Position numbers and translations under genes: made by a program
The notes under the pieces: model-generated
What the model saw: only the letters and a program-made list of their open reading frames with translations
Database searches by the model: none
Told to the model about the DNA's origin: nothing
In this document: piece by piece, positions 16,222 through 25,015 of the stretch
How positions within the stretch are numbered: position 1 is the first letter of the stretch
How the letters are laid out: each line of letters opens with the position of its first letter
Source: Solobacterium sp.
GTDB lineage: Bacteria > Bacillota_I > Bacilli_A > Erysipelotrichales > Erysipelotrichaceae
DNA length: 64,000 nucleotides
Direction of reading: 5' to 3'
Assembly: GCA_017469355.1 (NCBI GenBank)
Contig: JAFUGM010000023.1
Span: forward strand, 1-64,000

Positions 16222-18570
16222 CTACTTCACTTCAAATTCCACTACTGCATCTTCTGTCTGTTCACAATGAATTCTTAAGGTCGCTGTCCCTGAAGCACCT
16301 GTAGTTTTAAGGTACGTACCTCCCATACCTCCCTCAAGCACTGCAGTTGCTGGACCACAGAGTTCCAGCGGTCCTTCCACTTGGAAGGTAACTGGAAGCT
16401 GCGCATAGACAGCAGCGTTATTATTTTCATCGAGAACCCGAATACGAATCGCACTCATATCATAGGTGTCTCCTTCATGGAGAATCCGATTGGATACCTT
16501 AACCTCAAGGTGAAGCTTCTGACCTGGGGTTTTGGTTACACTGGCAATGACCTTACCGTTTTTCTTTGCGTCAAAGCGCCATACGGTTGCTTCTCCACCC
16601 CAGTTGCCAACATATTTGCCATAAAGGTTATAGCCATCCTCAAAGCTCATATGATAGCGAACCATGATCCATGTCAGTTCAGCCTTATAGCGTGCCGGAA
16701 GATTGGCGAAGCCATACTTTCCTGCCGCTAACATGCATTCACGAATCTGGGTAGCCTGGGTATTGCCAAAGCCTTCCTTGGTGGTAAGCAGTTCCCCGAT
16801 CGTATCGTCGATCTTCACCGGTCCATGTTTCATTCCATTCCATCCAGAGGAGGTAAAGGATTTAACGAAGTCATTGTTCTTATAGAGCTCAACCGAATCG
16901 GCATTGGTGAAGGCGTAGATGTCTCCGACTACCCCGCCGGGATAATCACCGATATCCATCGAGTTACCAAGCTCGAGCACGGGAGTTTTCTCTCCCTGGC
17001 TGGCATAGACTGCCGCCGCAAGCTTCGGGTTGCGGAAGCTGTCCATGACGCCATGGTAACAGGTACGGTCACCGCTTCCGAAGTCCTTATGGGTTGGATA
17101 ATCGAACATGCACCACTGGAAGACACCGGTATGTCCGCCATCTGCGCCTGCCTGATTCATGACTCTTGCATGACGCAGGGCATGTTCCTGACGATGTGAC
17201 CAGGAATCCCATGGTTTTGTCGGATACATATGGCCATTTGCCTCACTGATCAGTAACGGCTTCTTCATATCCGGCGTAACATCCTTCTTTGGCTTCGCCC
17301 CAAGATTTGGTCCATTATGGGAGAAGTCGTTATAGGCATATACATCTTCCAGAAGAGAACTCTTCTCGATATAACGCACACCAGAGGTCGGACGGCTTGG
17401 ATCAAGTTCATGCGCCGCCGCATTGGTTCTGCGGTAGAGCTCATCGTCATCCATGCTTTCATTGACGCGCACACCCCAGAGAACAATCGAAGGATGATTC
17501 CGGTATTCTTTTACCATCTCCCGTACATTCTCAACGCACTGTTCTCTCCAGCATTCTTTCTTTGAGACAAACTGCCAGCCTGGGATTTCCGTAAATACCA
17601 GTAGACCTCGCTTATCACATTCCTCCAGGAAGTAGTGACTCTGCGGATAGTGACTGGTACGGACCGCATTGACTGCTAATTCCTCGTCAAGAATTCTGGC
17701 ATCTTCCCGCTGAAGTGATTCTGAAGCCGCGTAGCCGATATACGGGAAGCACTGATGCCGATTCATACCTCTTAGGAATACCGACTCGCCATTGATGCGG
17801 ATATTGGTTTCATCCACGGTAACCGTACGGAAGCCAAACTTTACTTCCTGAGTATCAATCGTCGTTCCATCATGTTTTAATTCAACTCTTGCCGTATAGA
17901 GTACGCCATGTCCTGGCTTCCATGGAATGACCTGATCCACGGTCAGTGGAATGGGGCCGTTCTTAGCGGAACAGGACGCATTATGCACGGCAGTTCCTGC
18001 TTCATCAAGGATCACAATTTCACAGCGATCACCTGCACTGACACGATCAAACTCCACATGAACAATTGCTTTATTCACTGCCGGAGTTTCGACAAACACA
18101 TCCTGTACCAGAGCATTGGACCGCACATCCAGCCATACATCGCGATAGATACCGCCAAAGGTCAGATAATCGATTACAAATCCAAACGGAGGAATATTGT
18201 CATTCTCCGTAGTATCAAGCTTAACCGCAATGAGATTATCCTCTCCATACTTTACGAGCGAAGTAATCTCTGCCCGGAAGGCAGTATATCCATTGGAATG
18301 CGTCGTTATTTCCGTTCCGTTCACATATACCGTAGCGATATGTGCCGCCCCATCAAACTGCAGAAACAGGCGTTTCCCATAAAGTTCCTTTTCAATGTGC
18401 AGTGTTCTACGGTACCCGCAGACCATCTGATAGTCTTCCGGATCAATGTAATGAAGTGGAAGTTCCTTTACGGTATGCGGAATCCGCACCGCGATTCCTT
18501 CTCCTTTTCCTTCCAGAAATTCCTGGGACCAGTGTTCACTGAATTCCCAATGATTGTTCAGCCGAATCAT
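16222..18570 (-). CDS. GH2 family beta-glycosidase (probably beta-galactosidase)
   Basis: 782 residues, cytoplasmic. It has an N-terminal sugar-binding jelly roll (HIEKELYGKRLFLQFDGAAHIATVYVNG), an Ig-like domain, then the TIM barrel. The acid/base site is LWGVRVNES near residue 370 and the nucleophile Glu is in LLISEANGHMYP near 445. RGMNRHQ and FTEIPGW fit the family. The C-terminus has further beta domains. The ATG at 18570 has AAGGAG upstream and overlaps the TetR gene end by 35 bp. GH2 also includes glucuronidases and mannosidases; the GH36 neighbour favours a galactoside. Confidence 0.87.
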   Translation of the reverse strand: MIRLNNHWEFSEHWSQEFLEGKGEGIAVRIPHTVKELPLHYIDPEDYQMVCGYRRTLHIEKELYGKRLFLQFDGAAHIATVYVNGTEITTHSNGYTAFRAEITSLVKYGEDNLIAVKLDTTENDNIPPFGFVIDYLTFGGIYRDVWLDVRSNALVQDVFVETPAVNKAIVHVEFDRVSAGDRCEIVILDEAGTAVHNASCSAKNGPIPLTVDQVIPWKPGHGVLYTARVELKHDGTTIDTQEVKFGFRTVTVDETNIRINGESVFLRGMNRHQCFPYIGYAASESLQREDARILDEELAVNAVRTSHYPQSHYFLEECDKRGLLVFTEIPGWQFVSKKECWREQCVENVREMVKEYRNHPSIVLWGVRVNESMDDDELYRRTNAAAHELDPSRPTSGVRYIEKSSLLEDVYAYNDFSHNGPNLGAKPKKDVTPDMKKPLLISEANGHMYPTKPWDSWSHRQEHALRHARVMNQAGADGGHTGVFQWCMFDYPTHKDFGSGDRTCYHGVMDSFRNPKLAAAVYASQGEKTPVLELGNSMDIGDYPGGVVGDIYAFTNADSVELYKNNDFVKSFTSSGWNGMKHGPVKIDDTIGELLTTKEGFGNTQATQIRECMLAAGKYGFANLPARYKAELTWIMVRYHMSFEDGYNLYGKYVGNWGGEATVWRFDAKKNGKVIASVTKTPGQKLHLEVKVSNRILHEGDTYDMSAIRIRVLDENNNAAVYAQLPVTFQVEGPLELCGPATAVLEGGMGGTYLKTTGASGTATLRIHCEQTEDAVVEFEVK

Positions 18571-19126
18571 TCCATACTCCTTTCATCAATATTTCAACGA
18601 GTGCATGTAAGGCATCCTGATAAAGTATTCCAGATCGCTTTAATCCATCGGTATAAAGGAAACTGTCGATGGAAGAAGTCACAATCTGTTTCAGCACCGG
18701 TAATGAGATTTTCCGTACCACACCTAACCGCATTCCTTCTTCAAGCAGCTCATAGATCGGTTCCCATTCGCTGTCAAGATTCTGCGAGATCGCCTTCCAG
18801 ACCTCCGGATATTTAATCTCAATTCCCTTCAGGTTCCGGAAATCGAGTGTGGCATATTCATCCGGCATCGCAATAAGCACACGTGAGATCTTTTCCTTCA
18901 TTGGAAGATCTGAGTTCAGAATTTCCCGTTTGCTTTCCTGAATCCGTGCAAATCCGGTCACAACCATATCCATGAGCAGATCTTCTTTCGAAGGATAAAG
19001 CTTGTATATGGTCTTCTTCGCCACATGCATGGCATTGGCTACTTCCAGCATGGTAAATTTCAATCCCTTCGTACGGAAGAGTTCAATGGAAGTATTCAGT
19101 ATTTCATTCTGTAAGTTCTGATCCAT
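18536..19126 (-). CDS. TetR-family regulator of the glycoside operon
   Basis: 196 residues. The N-terminal helix-turn-helix spans about residues 8-54 (TSIELFRTKGLKFTMLEVANAMHVAKKTIYKLYPSKEDLL), with a variable ligand-binding C-terminus. It is the first gene of the operon with GH2, GPH and GH36. Its own promoter (19157-19185) has an 8-bp inverted repeat at the transcription start, so autorepression and sugar-induced release are likely. No Shine-Dalgarno is evident between the operator and the ATG. Confidence 0.87.
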   Translation of the reverse strand: MDQNLQNEILNTSIELFRTKGLKFTMLEVANAMHVAKKTIYKLYPSKEDLLMDMVVTGFARIQESKREILNSDLPMKEKISRVLIAMPDEYATLDFRNLKGIEIKYPEVWKAISQNLDSEWEPIYELLEEGMRLGVVRKISLPVLKQIVTSSIDSFLYTDGLKRSGILYQDALHALVEILMKGVWNDSAEQSLGIQ

Positions 19127-19127
19127 A

Positions 19128-19157
19128 TGGAAACCCGTTTTCTATTTCTGGTTTCCA
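19128..19157. promoter_or_regulatory. Probable TetR operator
   Basis: TGGAAACC (19128-19135) and GGTTTCCA (19150-19157) form a perfect 8-bp inverted repeat with a 14-bp centre. It begins at the -10 box and covers the start point of the TetR operon, a position suited to repression. Confidence 0.72.
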
Positions 19158-19185
19158 TTGTAATGAAATGAAAGCGGTTACGCAA
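19157..19185 (-). promoter_or_regulatory. Promoter of the TetR-GH2-GPH-GH36 operon
   Basis: Read leftward: TTGCGT (19180-19185), 17-bp spacer, TACAAT (19157-19162). The start point would fall within the inverted repeat, about 24 nt before the TetR ATG. Confidence 0.8.
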
Positions 19186-19204
19186 GTAGCGAAACATAAA
19201 AAAT

Positions 19205-19230
19205 AGAAAAAAGCTGCAGAATTTGCAGCT
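19205..19230 (-). terminator. Intrinsic terminator of the rimP-rbfA operon
   Basis: Read leftward, AGCTGCA pairs with TGCAGCT around a 5-nt loop and runs into TTTTTTCTATTTTTT. The stem abuts the rbfA stop codon. Confidence 0.87.
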
Positions 19231-19592
19231 CATTCCTCTTCTTCTGCGGTTTCACCGCGGTGAATCTCTTCAATCAGCTGATCGATCTTACGAGCATTTT
19301 CTTCTGCCGTATCGATCTTGAAGATAAGATCCGGACACCTCCGGATATCCAGACGCTGACTGAGCTCGGAGCGGATAAATCCTTTTGCCCGCTCCAATGC
19401 GCCAATTGCTTCTTTCCGGTTGGTAGCGCCAATGAATGTTACATATACGGTTGCGTAGCTGTGATCATTGGTTACCTTAACATCCGTGATTGTAACGAAT
19501 CCGATATTAGGGTCCTTCACATCAAACTGAATGATCTCGGAAAGATTCTTTCTTATAATGCCTTCCAGACGTTTCTGTTTAATTCCGGCCAT
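19230..19592 (-). CDS. rbfA: Ribosome-binding factor RbfA
   Basis: 30S maturation and cold-adaptation factor with a KH-like fold, 120 aa from the ATG at 19592. This start gives MAGIKQKRLEGIIRKNLSEII and has GGAGGG upstream; the longer frame only adds infB-overlapping residues. Family features are DPNIGFVTITDVKVTNDHSYATVYVTF and IRRCPDLIFKIDTAEENARKID. It starts 1 bp after the infB stop and is the last gene of the nusA-infB operon. Confidence 0.94.
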   Translation of the reverse strand: MAGIKQKRLEGIIRKNLSEIIQFDVKDPNIGFVTITDVKVTNDHSYATVYVTFIGATNRKEAIGALERAKGFIRSELSQRLDIRRCPDLIFKIDTAEENARKIDQLIEEIHRGETAEEEE

Positions 19593-19593
19593 C

Positions 19594-21483
19594 TCAGCCC
19601 TCCGCAGGTACTTCCTGTTCCTGGTATGCCTCGAGCAGATCGCCAACCTTGATGTCGTTGTAGTTCTCGATGGTAATACCGCATTCGTAACCGGAGTTCA
19701 CTTCCTTTGCATCATCCTTGAAGCGCTTGAGGGAACCAAGTTTTCCAGTATAGATGACAATTTGATCACGGATCAGACGGATTCCGCAATGTGCCGCAAG
19801 CTTTCCATCGGTAACCATACATCCGCCAATCGTACCAACCTTGGATACCTTGTAGGTTTCCCGGACTTCGGCCTGACCGATGACAACTTCGGTATATACC
19901 GGATCCAGCATACCTTTCATGGCGTTTTCCATTTCTTCGGTAGCCTTGTAGATAATGTTATGGAGACGGATTTCAACCCCGGCATCTTCTGCCTTCTTAC
20001 GGATGTCAGCGGTCGGACGGACATTGAAGCCGATAATCATCGCCTTGGACGCATCCGCCAACATGATATCGCCGTCATTGATTGCGCCGGCCGTGGAATG
20101 AATGACATTGACCTTAACCCCTTCCACATCCAGTTTTTCAAGACTGCTCTTCACTGCTTCTGCACTACCCTGAACATCTGCCTTGATGATGACAGGGATT
20201 TCCTTAATTTCACCCGCTTCAATCTCACGGGAGAGATCTTCCAGAGAAACAGCACTGGTCTTACGGCGCTGCTGTTCAATCTTACGGCGCTTTCTGCGGT
20301 CCGCAAGTGCACGGGCTTCTTTTTCATCCTCAAATGCACGGAACAGGTCACCCGCTTCCGGCACATCATTGAGGCCGATGATTTCAACAGGTGAAGCAGG
20401 ACCTGCGGTCTTGAGTTCAACACCGTCTTCATCCGTCATCTTACGAACTTTACCGAAGCAGGTTCCAACGACAACCGGCTGCCCCTGCGACAGGGTTCCA
20501 TTCTGAACCAGGAGTGTTGCGACAGGACCACGTCCCTTATCGAGTTTCGCCTCGATGACGGTTCCTACCGCAATCCGGTTCGGATTGGCTTTGAGTTCCT
20601 TGACGTCTGCTACAGTAACGATGGTCTCAAGCAGATCGTTGATACCCTCGCCCTTTTTTGCGCTGGTATTGACGAAGATCGTATCTCCACCCCATTCTTC
20701 CGGCATGATGCCAAGCTCGGACATTTCGTTTTTGACACGATCCGGGTTGGCATCCGGTTTATCCATCTTATTGACAGCGACAATCATCGGAACATCAGCT
20801 GCTTTCGCATGGTCGATCGCTTCCTTTGTCTGCGGCATGACACCATCATCTGCCGCTACGACAATAACCGCGATATCAGTGACACCGGCACCACGGGCAC
20901 GCATAGCAGTAAATGCCTCATGACCTGGTGTATCAAGGAAAGTAATCTTCCGCCCATTAATCGATACCTGATAAGCACCGATCGCCTGGGTGATACCACC
21001 GGCTTCCCCCGCTGCCACCTTCGTGGAACGGATTGCGTCAAGCAGTGTAGTTTTACCATGGTCGACATGACCCATGATCGTAACGATCGGAGGACGCTCT
21101 TCGAGCAGGCTTGGATCATCCGCACCTTCTTCATCTTCGAGACTGTCTTCTTCTCTTGCCTTGACCTTGGTCGGTTCAATCTCATATTCAAGACATACGG
21201 TTTCCACCATATCATCATCAAGTGTGGTATTGATGGTAACCATCTTTCCCTGCATGAAGAGAACCTTGATCAGATCACTGGAATTTCGTCCGCACTTTTT
21301 CGCAAGTTCACCAAGCGTAATTCCTTCAGAATAGGTAATTTCATGAATATCCGGTCCCTTACGGGCTGGAGCACCGGTAAACTTACCGGCATTGTTATTA
21401 TTGTTGTTTCTGCCCCGCCGATTGTTATTCGAACGGTTGTTTTTCCCGCGGTTATTTCCTCCGCGAACTGGTTTCTTTGGCAT
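19594..21483 (-). CDS. infB: Translation initiation factor IF-2
   Basis: GTPase that delivers initiator tRNA to the 30S subunit, 629 aa. The basic, Asn/Gly-rich N-terminus (first about 40 residues) is short compared with many IF-2 proteins. G-domain motifs are G1 GHVDHGKTT near residue 138, DTPGHEAF, and NKMD near 245. The C-terminal beta-barrel domains end near residue 625. GGAAGGAG precedes the ATG at 21483. A perfect 7-bp hairpin (21505-21523) lies just upstream of that site. Confidence 0.97.
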   Translation of the reverse strand: MPKKPVRGGNNRGKNNRSNNNRRGRNNNNNNAGKFTGAPARKGPDIHEITYSEGITLGELAKKCGRNSSDLIKVLFMQGKMVTINTTLDDDMVETVCLEYEIEPTKVKAREEDSLEDEEGADDPSLLEERPPIVTIMGHVDHGKTTLLDAIRSTKVAAGEAGGITQAIGAYQVSINGRKITFLDTPGHEAFTAMRARGAGVTDIAVIVVAADDGVMPQTKEAIDHAKAADVPMIVAVNKMDKPDANPDRVKNEMSELGIMPEEWGGDTIFVNTSAKKGEGINDLLETIVTVADVKELKANPNRIAVGTVIEAKLDKGRGPVATLLVQNGTLSQGQPVVVGTCFGKVRKMTDEDGVELKTAGPASPVEIIGLNDVPEAGDLFRAFEDEKEARALADRRKRRKIEQQRRKTSAVSLEDLSREIEAGEIKEIPVIIKADVQGSAEAVKSSLEKLDVEGVKVNVIHSTAGAINDGDIMLADASKAMIIGFNVRPTADIRKKAEDAGVEIRLHNIIYKATEEMENAMKGMLDPVYTEVVIGQAEVRETYKVSKVGTIGGCMVTDGKLAAHCGIRLIRDQIVIYTGKLGSLKRFKDDAKEVNSGYECGITIENYNDIKVGDLLEAYQEQEVPAEG

Positions 21484-21504
21484 ATTTTACTCTCCTTCCT
21501 GCAT

Positions 21505-21523
21505 GGAAGAGCCGTACTCTTCC
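21505..21523 (-). other. Hairpin just upstream of the infB ribosome-binding site
   Basis: GGAAGAG and CTCTTCC form a perfect 7-bp stem with a 5-nt loop in the 86-bp gap between ylxR and infB, about 7 nt before the infB Shine-Dalgarno. It may protect a processed end or tune infB translation. No T run follows, so it is not a standard terminator. Confidence 0.5.
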
Positions 21524-21569
21524 GCTCACGTCCTGACGCATCGCCTCTTTTCTAACTTCATTTCTCAGC

Positions 21570-21824
21570 TCAGAAATACCGTTCCAGGGTTTCCCAGAAC
21601 TCCTCTGGAACACTTACTTCCAGTGACCGTTCCAGAGCTTTTGTCTTACGCGCAGCCGCCGCCGCTTCGGGGCTCTTTTTCAGGTAAGCCCCGCGGCCAT
21701 TGGCTTTTCCGGTTGGATCCGCCTGAACGATTCCTTCCGGGGTGCGGACAATCCGAAGCAGTTCCTTTTTCGGAAGCTGTTCTCCGGTTGCCACACAGCG
21801 CCTCATCGGGATCTTTCTCGGCAT
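21570..21824 (-). CDS. ylxR: YlxR-family (DUF448) RNA-binding protein
   Basis: 84 residues. The family signature is MRRCVATGEQLPKKELLRIVRTPEG, with KANGRGAYL near residue 42. YlxR proteins are small basic proteins encoded between nusA and infB and have been linked to RNase P in B. subtilis. The ATG at 21824 is 3 bp after the nusA stop, with a Shine-Dalgarno formed by the nusA end. Many Firmicutes carry the L7Ae-like ylxQ next; here there is none. Confidence 0.92.
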   Translation of the reverse strand: MPRKIPMRRCVATGEQLPKKELLRIVRTPEGIVQADPTGKANGRGAYLKKSPEAAAAARKTKALERSLEVSVPEEFWETLERYF

Positions 21825-21827
21825 GGA

Positions 21828-23618
21828 TTATTCCTCGTAGTATTCTTCGTATTCGTCGTAATCGATATCGTACTGTGCTTCTTCCTCTTCGATTGCCTGA
21901 CGCTCGATTTCATCCAGTTCCTCTTCCGAGTAAACCGGCTTCATGATATCGCCGCTGTCCTTCTTGAGCTGCTTGAGCAGTTCATCATTACGGGTCTTGA
22001 TTCCATCATCTTCACCCTTTCTGCGGCGCTTCTTTGCGGGAGCCGCCTGCTTGGGCTTCGTGGTATCCGCCAGTTTTTCAAAGCGGGAAATGTAATCATT
22101 CTTCGCCGCAACTTCTTCCAGGTCAGCCTTTTTCTTCTTTGTATCCTTAACAACAATCGGCTCTTCGACTTCCGGTTCTGCCTCAGGTTCTGCTTCTTCG
22201 ATAACCTCAGGTGCAGGTTCTTCTGCTGGAGCTACCTCTGGCGCAGGTTCTTCTTCAGCGACTGGTTCACTTACTTCCACAACGGCAGGAGCTGCTTCTT
22301 CTGCCGGATGAACTTCACGTGCCATTTCATCACGGATACGCTCACTCATCATTTCCTGCATTTCTTCCGGCAGGATGTCTTCTTCTGCGGCCGCTGCGGC
22401 TGCTTCGCTTGCCTTCTGTTTCGCAAGCTTTTCTACCGCTGCCTGACGTTTTTCTTCCGCGGCTTTCGCTTCCGCCTCAAGGCGTTCAATCTCGCGGCGG
22501 TTGATTTCCTTCTGAATTTCAATGCGGCGTGCTTCTGCCTCAGCTACGAGCGCTTCATAATCAACACCAGCTTCTTCCAGTTCTTCACGGGTCTTAATGT
22601 CAATCTTACGACCGGTCAGTTTCACCGCAAGGCGGGCATTCTTTCCCTTCTTACCAATCGCAAGGGACAGCTGATCTTCATCGACGATGACAGTCAGAGA
22701 ACGTTCATCTTCTCCTGGAAGTACGTTGACAATTTCTGCCGGTGCCAATGCGTTGCGCACCAGTACGGTGAAGTCTTCACTCCACTGGAAGATGTCGATC
22801 TTTTCACCCTTCAGCTCTTCAATGATTTCCTGTACACGGGCACCACGCTGACCGATACATGCGCCAATCGGGTCGATTTCGGGATTGTAGGAAACCACCG
22901 CCATCTTGGTGCGTTCGCCTGCTTCACGGGCAATTGCCTTGATCTCAACAACTCCCTGTGAGATTTCCGGCACTTCCTTTTCAAACAGACGCTTCACCAG
23001 CATCGGATCAGCACGGCTGACCAGAACCTGAGAACCTTTGGGATCGGTATTGACATCGGTGATGACAACCCGGATCTTCTGCCCTTCTACCAGACGTTCA
23101 TTGGGAATCTGTGCACTTCTCGGCATGAGCGCAATGGTCTTGCCAAGATTGATCAATGCGAACTTATCCTTTACGGTTTCGACAATACCGATCACCATTT
23201 CATAGAGCTGATCGATATAAGCGTTATAAACCGCGATCTTTTCTGCTTCACGGATCTTCTGACGGATGACATTGCGGGCAAGCAGTGCCGCAGCACGGCT
23301 CATGCCGGTAATTTCTACCTTGCGACGGATCACATCGCCAAGATACGTATCTGCCTTGAGCTCACGGGCATCCGGAAGATCGATTTCCAGTTCATCATCC
23401 TCTACGTTTTCGACAACGTTATAGAGCTGATAAATATCAATCGTCTTGGTCTTTTCGTTGATCTCAACTTCAATATTGATGTCAGAAAGCTCCGCATCCT
23501 TCTTGTAGGCCTTGGCCAGCGCTTCCTTCAATGCGTCCTGCAGGACTTCTTCAGGAATCTTCCGTTCGTCTTCGATCGCGCTGAGCGCCTTGATCATGTC
23601 TTTGTAATTGAGTTCCAT
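21828..23618 (-). CDS. nusA: Transcription factor NusA with a long acidic C-terminal tail
   Basis: Binds RNA polymerase and nascent RNA to control pausing, termination and antitermination. 596 aa, against about 350-400 in most Firmicutes. Residues 1-125 are the NusA N-terminal domain, about 130-205 the S1 domain, and about 230-345 two KH domains (DPIGACIGQRGARVQ, LSLAIGKKGKNARLAVKLTG). Residues 350-596 are extra: a charged coiled coil (about 355-400), an Ala/Pro/Glu-rich stretch with repeated PAPEV-type units, a basic patch KKRRRKG near 535, and a Glu/Asp/Tyr terminus. AAGGAG precedes the ATG. Confidence 0.96.
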   Translation of the reverse strand: MELNYKDMIKALSAIEDERKIPEEVLQDALKEALAKAYKKDAELSDINIEVEINEKTKTIDIYQLYNVVENVEDDELEIDLPDARELKADTYLGDVIRRKVEITGMSRAAALLARNVIRQKIREAEKIAVYNAYIDQLYEMVIGIVETVKDKFALINLGKTIALMPRSAQIPNERLVEGQKIRVVITDVNTDPKGSQVLVSRADPMLVKRLFEKEVPEISQGVVEIKAIAREAGERTKMAVVSYNPEIDPIGACIGQRGARVQEIIEELKGEKIDIFQWSEDFTVLVRNALAPAEIVNVLPGEDERSLTVIVDEDQLSLAIGKKGKNARLAVKLTGRKIDIKTREELEEAGVDYEALVAEAEARRIEIQKEINRREIERLEAEAKAAEEKRQAAVEKLAKQKASEAAAAAAEEDILPEEMQEMMSERIRDEMAREVHPAEEAAPAVVEVSEPVAEEEPAPEVAPAEEPAPEVIEEAEPEAEPEVEEPIVVKDTKKKKADLEEVAAKNDYISRFEKLADTTKPKQAAPAKKRRRKGEDDGIKTRNDELLKQLKKDSGDIMKPVYSEEELDEIERQAIEEEEAQYDIDYDEYEEYYEE

Positions 23619-23631
23619 TCTTACTATCTCC

Positions 23632-24093
23632 TTAGATCCTCACCGCGAGACGTACAAATTCCGCCTCGGTTTCATCAAATTCTGCTGTACGAGTCGCTGC
23701 CTTATCCCGGTAGCTGATCATGATGGTAGACCCCTCATAGGACTCCACCTGTCCGGTAATTTCCGTCATTTTCTTCACCGGATGTTTCAGACGTACATAG
23801 ATATACGGCTGTTCCATCTGTTTCAGTTCATGAATATCCTTTACTTCGCGCTCTGCCCCCGGGCTGCAGACCTCAAGGGTGTATGCGCCGGGAATCAAAT
23901 CTGTATTGTCCAGCACATCACTCAGCTGTTCACTGACGGAAGCACAAGTGTCCAGATCCATCGACCCATCCGGCCGCATGATTGAGATCTGTAACGTATG
24001 TTCATTTGAAATCCATTTCAGTTCATACAGGTTCACCCCGCATGAGTTCAGCACAGGTAAGATCTGTTCTTTCAGCGCAGCGATTTGTTCCAT
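23632..24093 (-). CDS. rimP: Ribosome maturation factor RimP
   Basis: Needed for 30S subunit assembly, 153 aa, the usual length. The N-terminal domain includes GVNLYELKWISNEHTLQISIMRPDG and DLDTCASVSEQLSDVLD; CSPGAEREVKD is the family hallmark near residue 90. The C-terminal SH3-like domain is shorter and divergent. AAGGAGA lies upstream. First gene of the rimP-nusA-ylxR-infB-rbfA operon, with its promoter at 24148-24175 and a strong hairpin in the leader. Confidence 0.93.
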   Translation of the reverse strand: MEQIAALKEQILPVLNSCGVNLYELKWISNEHTLQISIMRPDGSMDLDTCASVSEQLSDVLDNTDLIPGAYTLEVCSPGAEREVKDIHELKQMEQPYIYVRLKHPVKKMTEITGQVESYEGSTIMISYRDKAATRTAEFDETEAEFVRLAVRI

Positions 24094-24111
24094 TCGTCTC
24101 TCCTTAACAAC

Positions 24112-24136
24112 ACAAGGAGCGCCATGCGCTCCTTGT
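24112..24136 (-). other. Perfect 11-bp hairpin in the rimP leader
   Basis: ACAAGGAGCGC and GCGCTCCTTGT pair perfectly around a 3-nt loop, about 12 nt after the predicted start of the rimP-nusA transcript and 19 bp before the rimP ATG. It is followed by GTTGTT rather than a clean T run. It may be a terminator for the upstream response-regulator gene, or an attenuator on which NusA acts. Confidence 0.6.
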
Positions 24137-24147
24137 TTCCGAGAAAA

Positions 24148-24175
24148 ATAATAACAGAATTTAATGCCGATTCAA
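24148..24175 (-). promoter_or_regulatory. Promoter of the rimP-nusA-infB operon
   Basis: Read leftward: TTGAAT (24170-24175), 16-bp spacer, TATTAT (24148-24153). It lies in the 109-bp gap downstream of the response-regulator gene. Confidence 0.7.
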
Positions 24176-24202
24176 GAGAAATTCCGCATTTTAAGTGCGA
24201 AT

Positions 24203-25003
24203 TTACTGAATCTGTTCCTTCAGTTGCGTGTTGGTGGCTTCGGCCCAGGCATATTGGGACATATATTCGCCACGGTAGCTGTTTGCGGCAGAGCGTTTCC
24301 GGGCAAGCCAGTCATAGTAATCACAATGTATATTCTCACTGACAACTGCGATCACGCCTCTTCTGCGGATCAGCACATCCGGATATCCTGCCTGTTCCAG
24401 TGTATTGACAAGATCGGATCGGATGTTTTTCAGATAGCTGCGCTTACTGTCGACCGAATCCTCTCCCCACAGTGCTGTTGAAATCTCCGCATTGGAACAG
24501 AAGGTTCCTCTGCGATCCACAAGATAGGCAAGCAATTCCCGTGACTTGGCATACTGAAACGATAAGGGATACCCATCTGGTCCATAAACCTCAAAGTTGC
24601 CAAAGGCCTGAATACGCAGACGGGAATCGCTTTCCGGTTCCTGTTCGGTAGGATACAAATAACGAAGCTCCTCCAGTTCGGTGCGAACTGCTTCTTCCGA
24701 AAGCGGTTTTAACAGAAACCCGCTTGGCCGAAGCGAAATCGCATCATATGCCTCATCGGGATAAGAAGACGTAATGATGAGATTGATGTTCGGGTTTACT
24801 GCCTGTGCTTCCCGACAGAGATCCATCCACGGACAGTCTCTCAGGTCGGTGTCAATAAAGAGCACTTCTGCCCCTTCCAGTTCTCGCCGTACTTCCGCCG
24901 CATTCCGGCAGGATACGACTTCCGCTTCCGAAGAAACTCCTCGAATCAGTTCCGAAAGATAGGTCAGAGAAATGCGTTCATCATCTGCCGCAATGACTTT
25001 CAT
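24203..25003 (-). CDS. Orphan response regulator with SARP/OmpR-type DNA-binding output
   Basis: 266 residues. The receiver domain (about 1-120) has the acidic pair AADDE, the probable phospho-acceptor Asp51 in VLFIDTDL, and the conserved Lys in GFLLKPL. The output domain (about 130-230) is a winged helix of the SARP/Trans_reg_C type (AFGNFEVYGPDG, AKSRELLAYLVDRRG, ISTALWGED, YLKNIRSDL). No histidine kinase is encoded nearby. AGAGG precedes the ATG. It lies 12 bp after polC on the same strand and may be co-transcribed with it. Confidence 0.83.
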   Translation of the reverse strand: MKVIAADDERISLTYLSELIRGVSSEAEVVSCRNAAEVRRELEGAEVLFIDTDLRDCPWMDLCREAQAVNPNINLIITSSYPDEAYDAISLRPSGFLLKPLSEEAVRTELEELRYLYPTEQEPESDSRLRIQAFGNFEVYGPDGYPLSFQYAKSRELLAYLVDRRGTFCSNAEISTALWGEDSVDSKRSYLKNIRSDLVNTLEQAGYPDVLIRRRGVIAVVSENIHCDYYDWLARKRSAANSYRGEYMSQYAWAEATNTQLKEQIQ

Positions 25004-25015
25004 ACCATACCACCT

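Noticed and set aside
17908..18816. Plus-strand open frame of 302 codons
   Set aside because: Antisense to GH2 and TetR; no Shine-Dalgarno or known motifs.
19531..20394. Plus-strand open frame of 287 codons
   Set aside because: Antisense to infB; no independent support.
20809..21555. Plus-strand open frame of 248 codons
   Set aside because: Antisense to infB; composition is the complement of a conserved GTPase.
22140..22310. Repeat array of Glu/Pro/Ala codons in nusA as a possible DNA repeat element
   Set aside because: It is an in-frame low-complexity protein tail, not a tandem DNA repeat with fixed unit.
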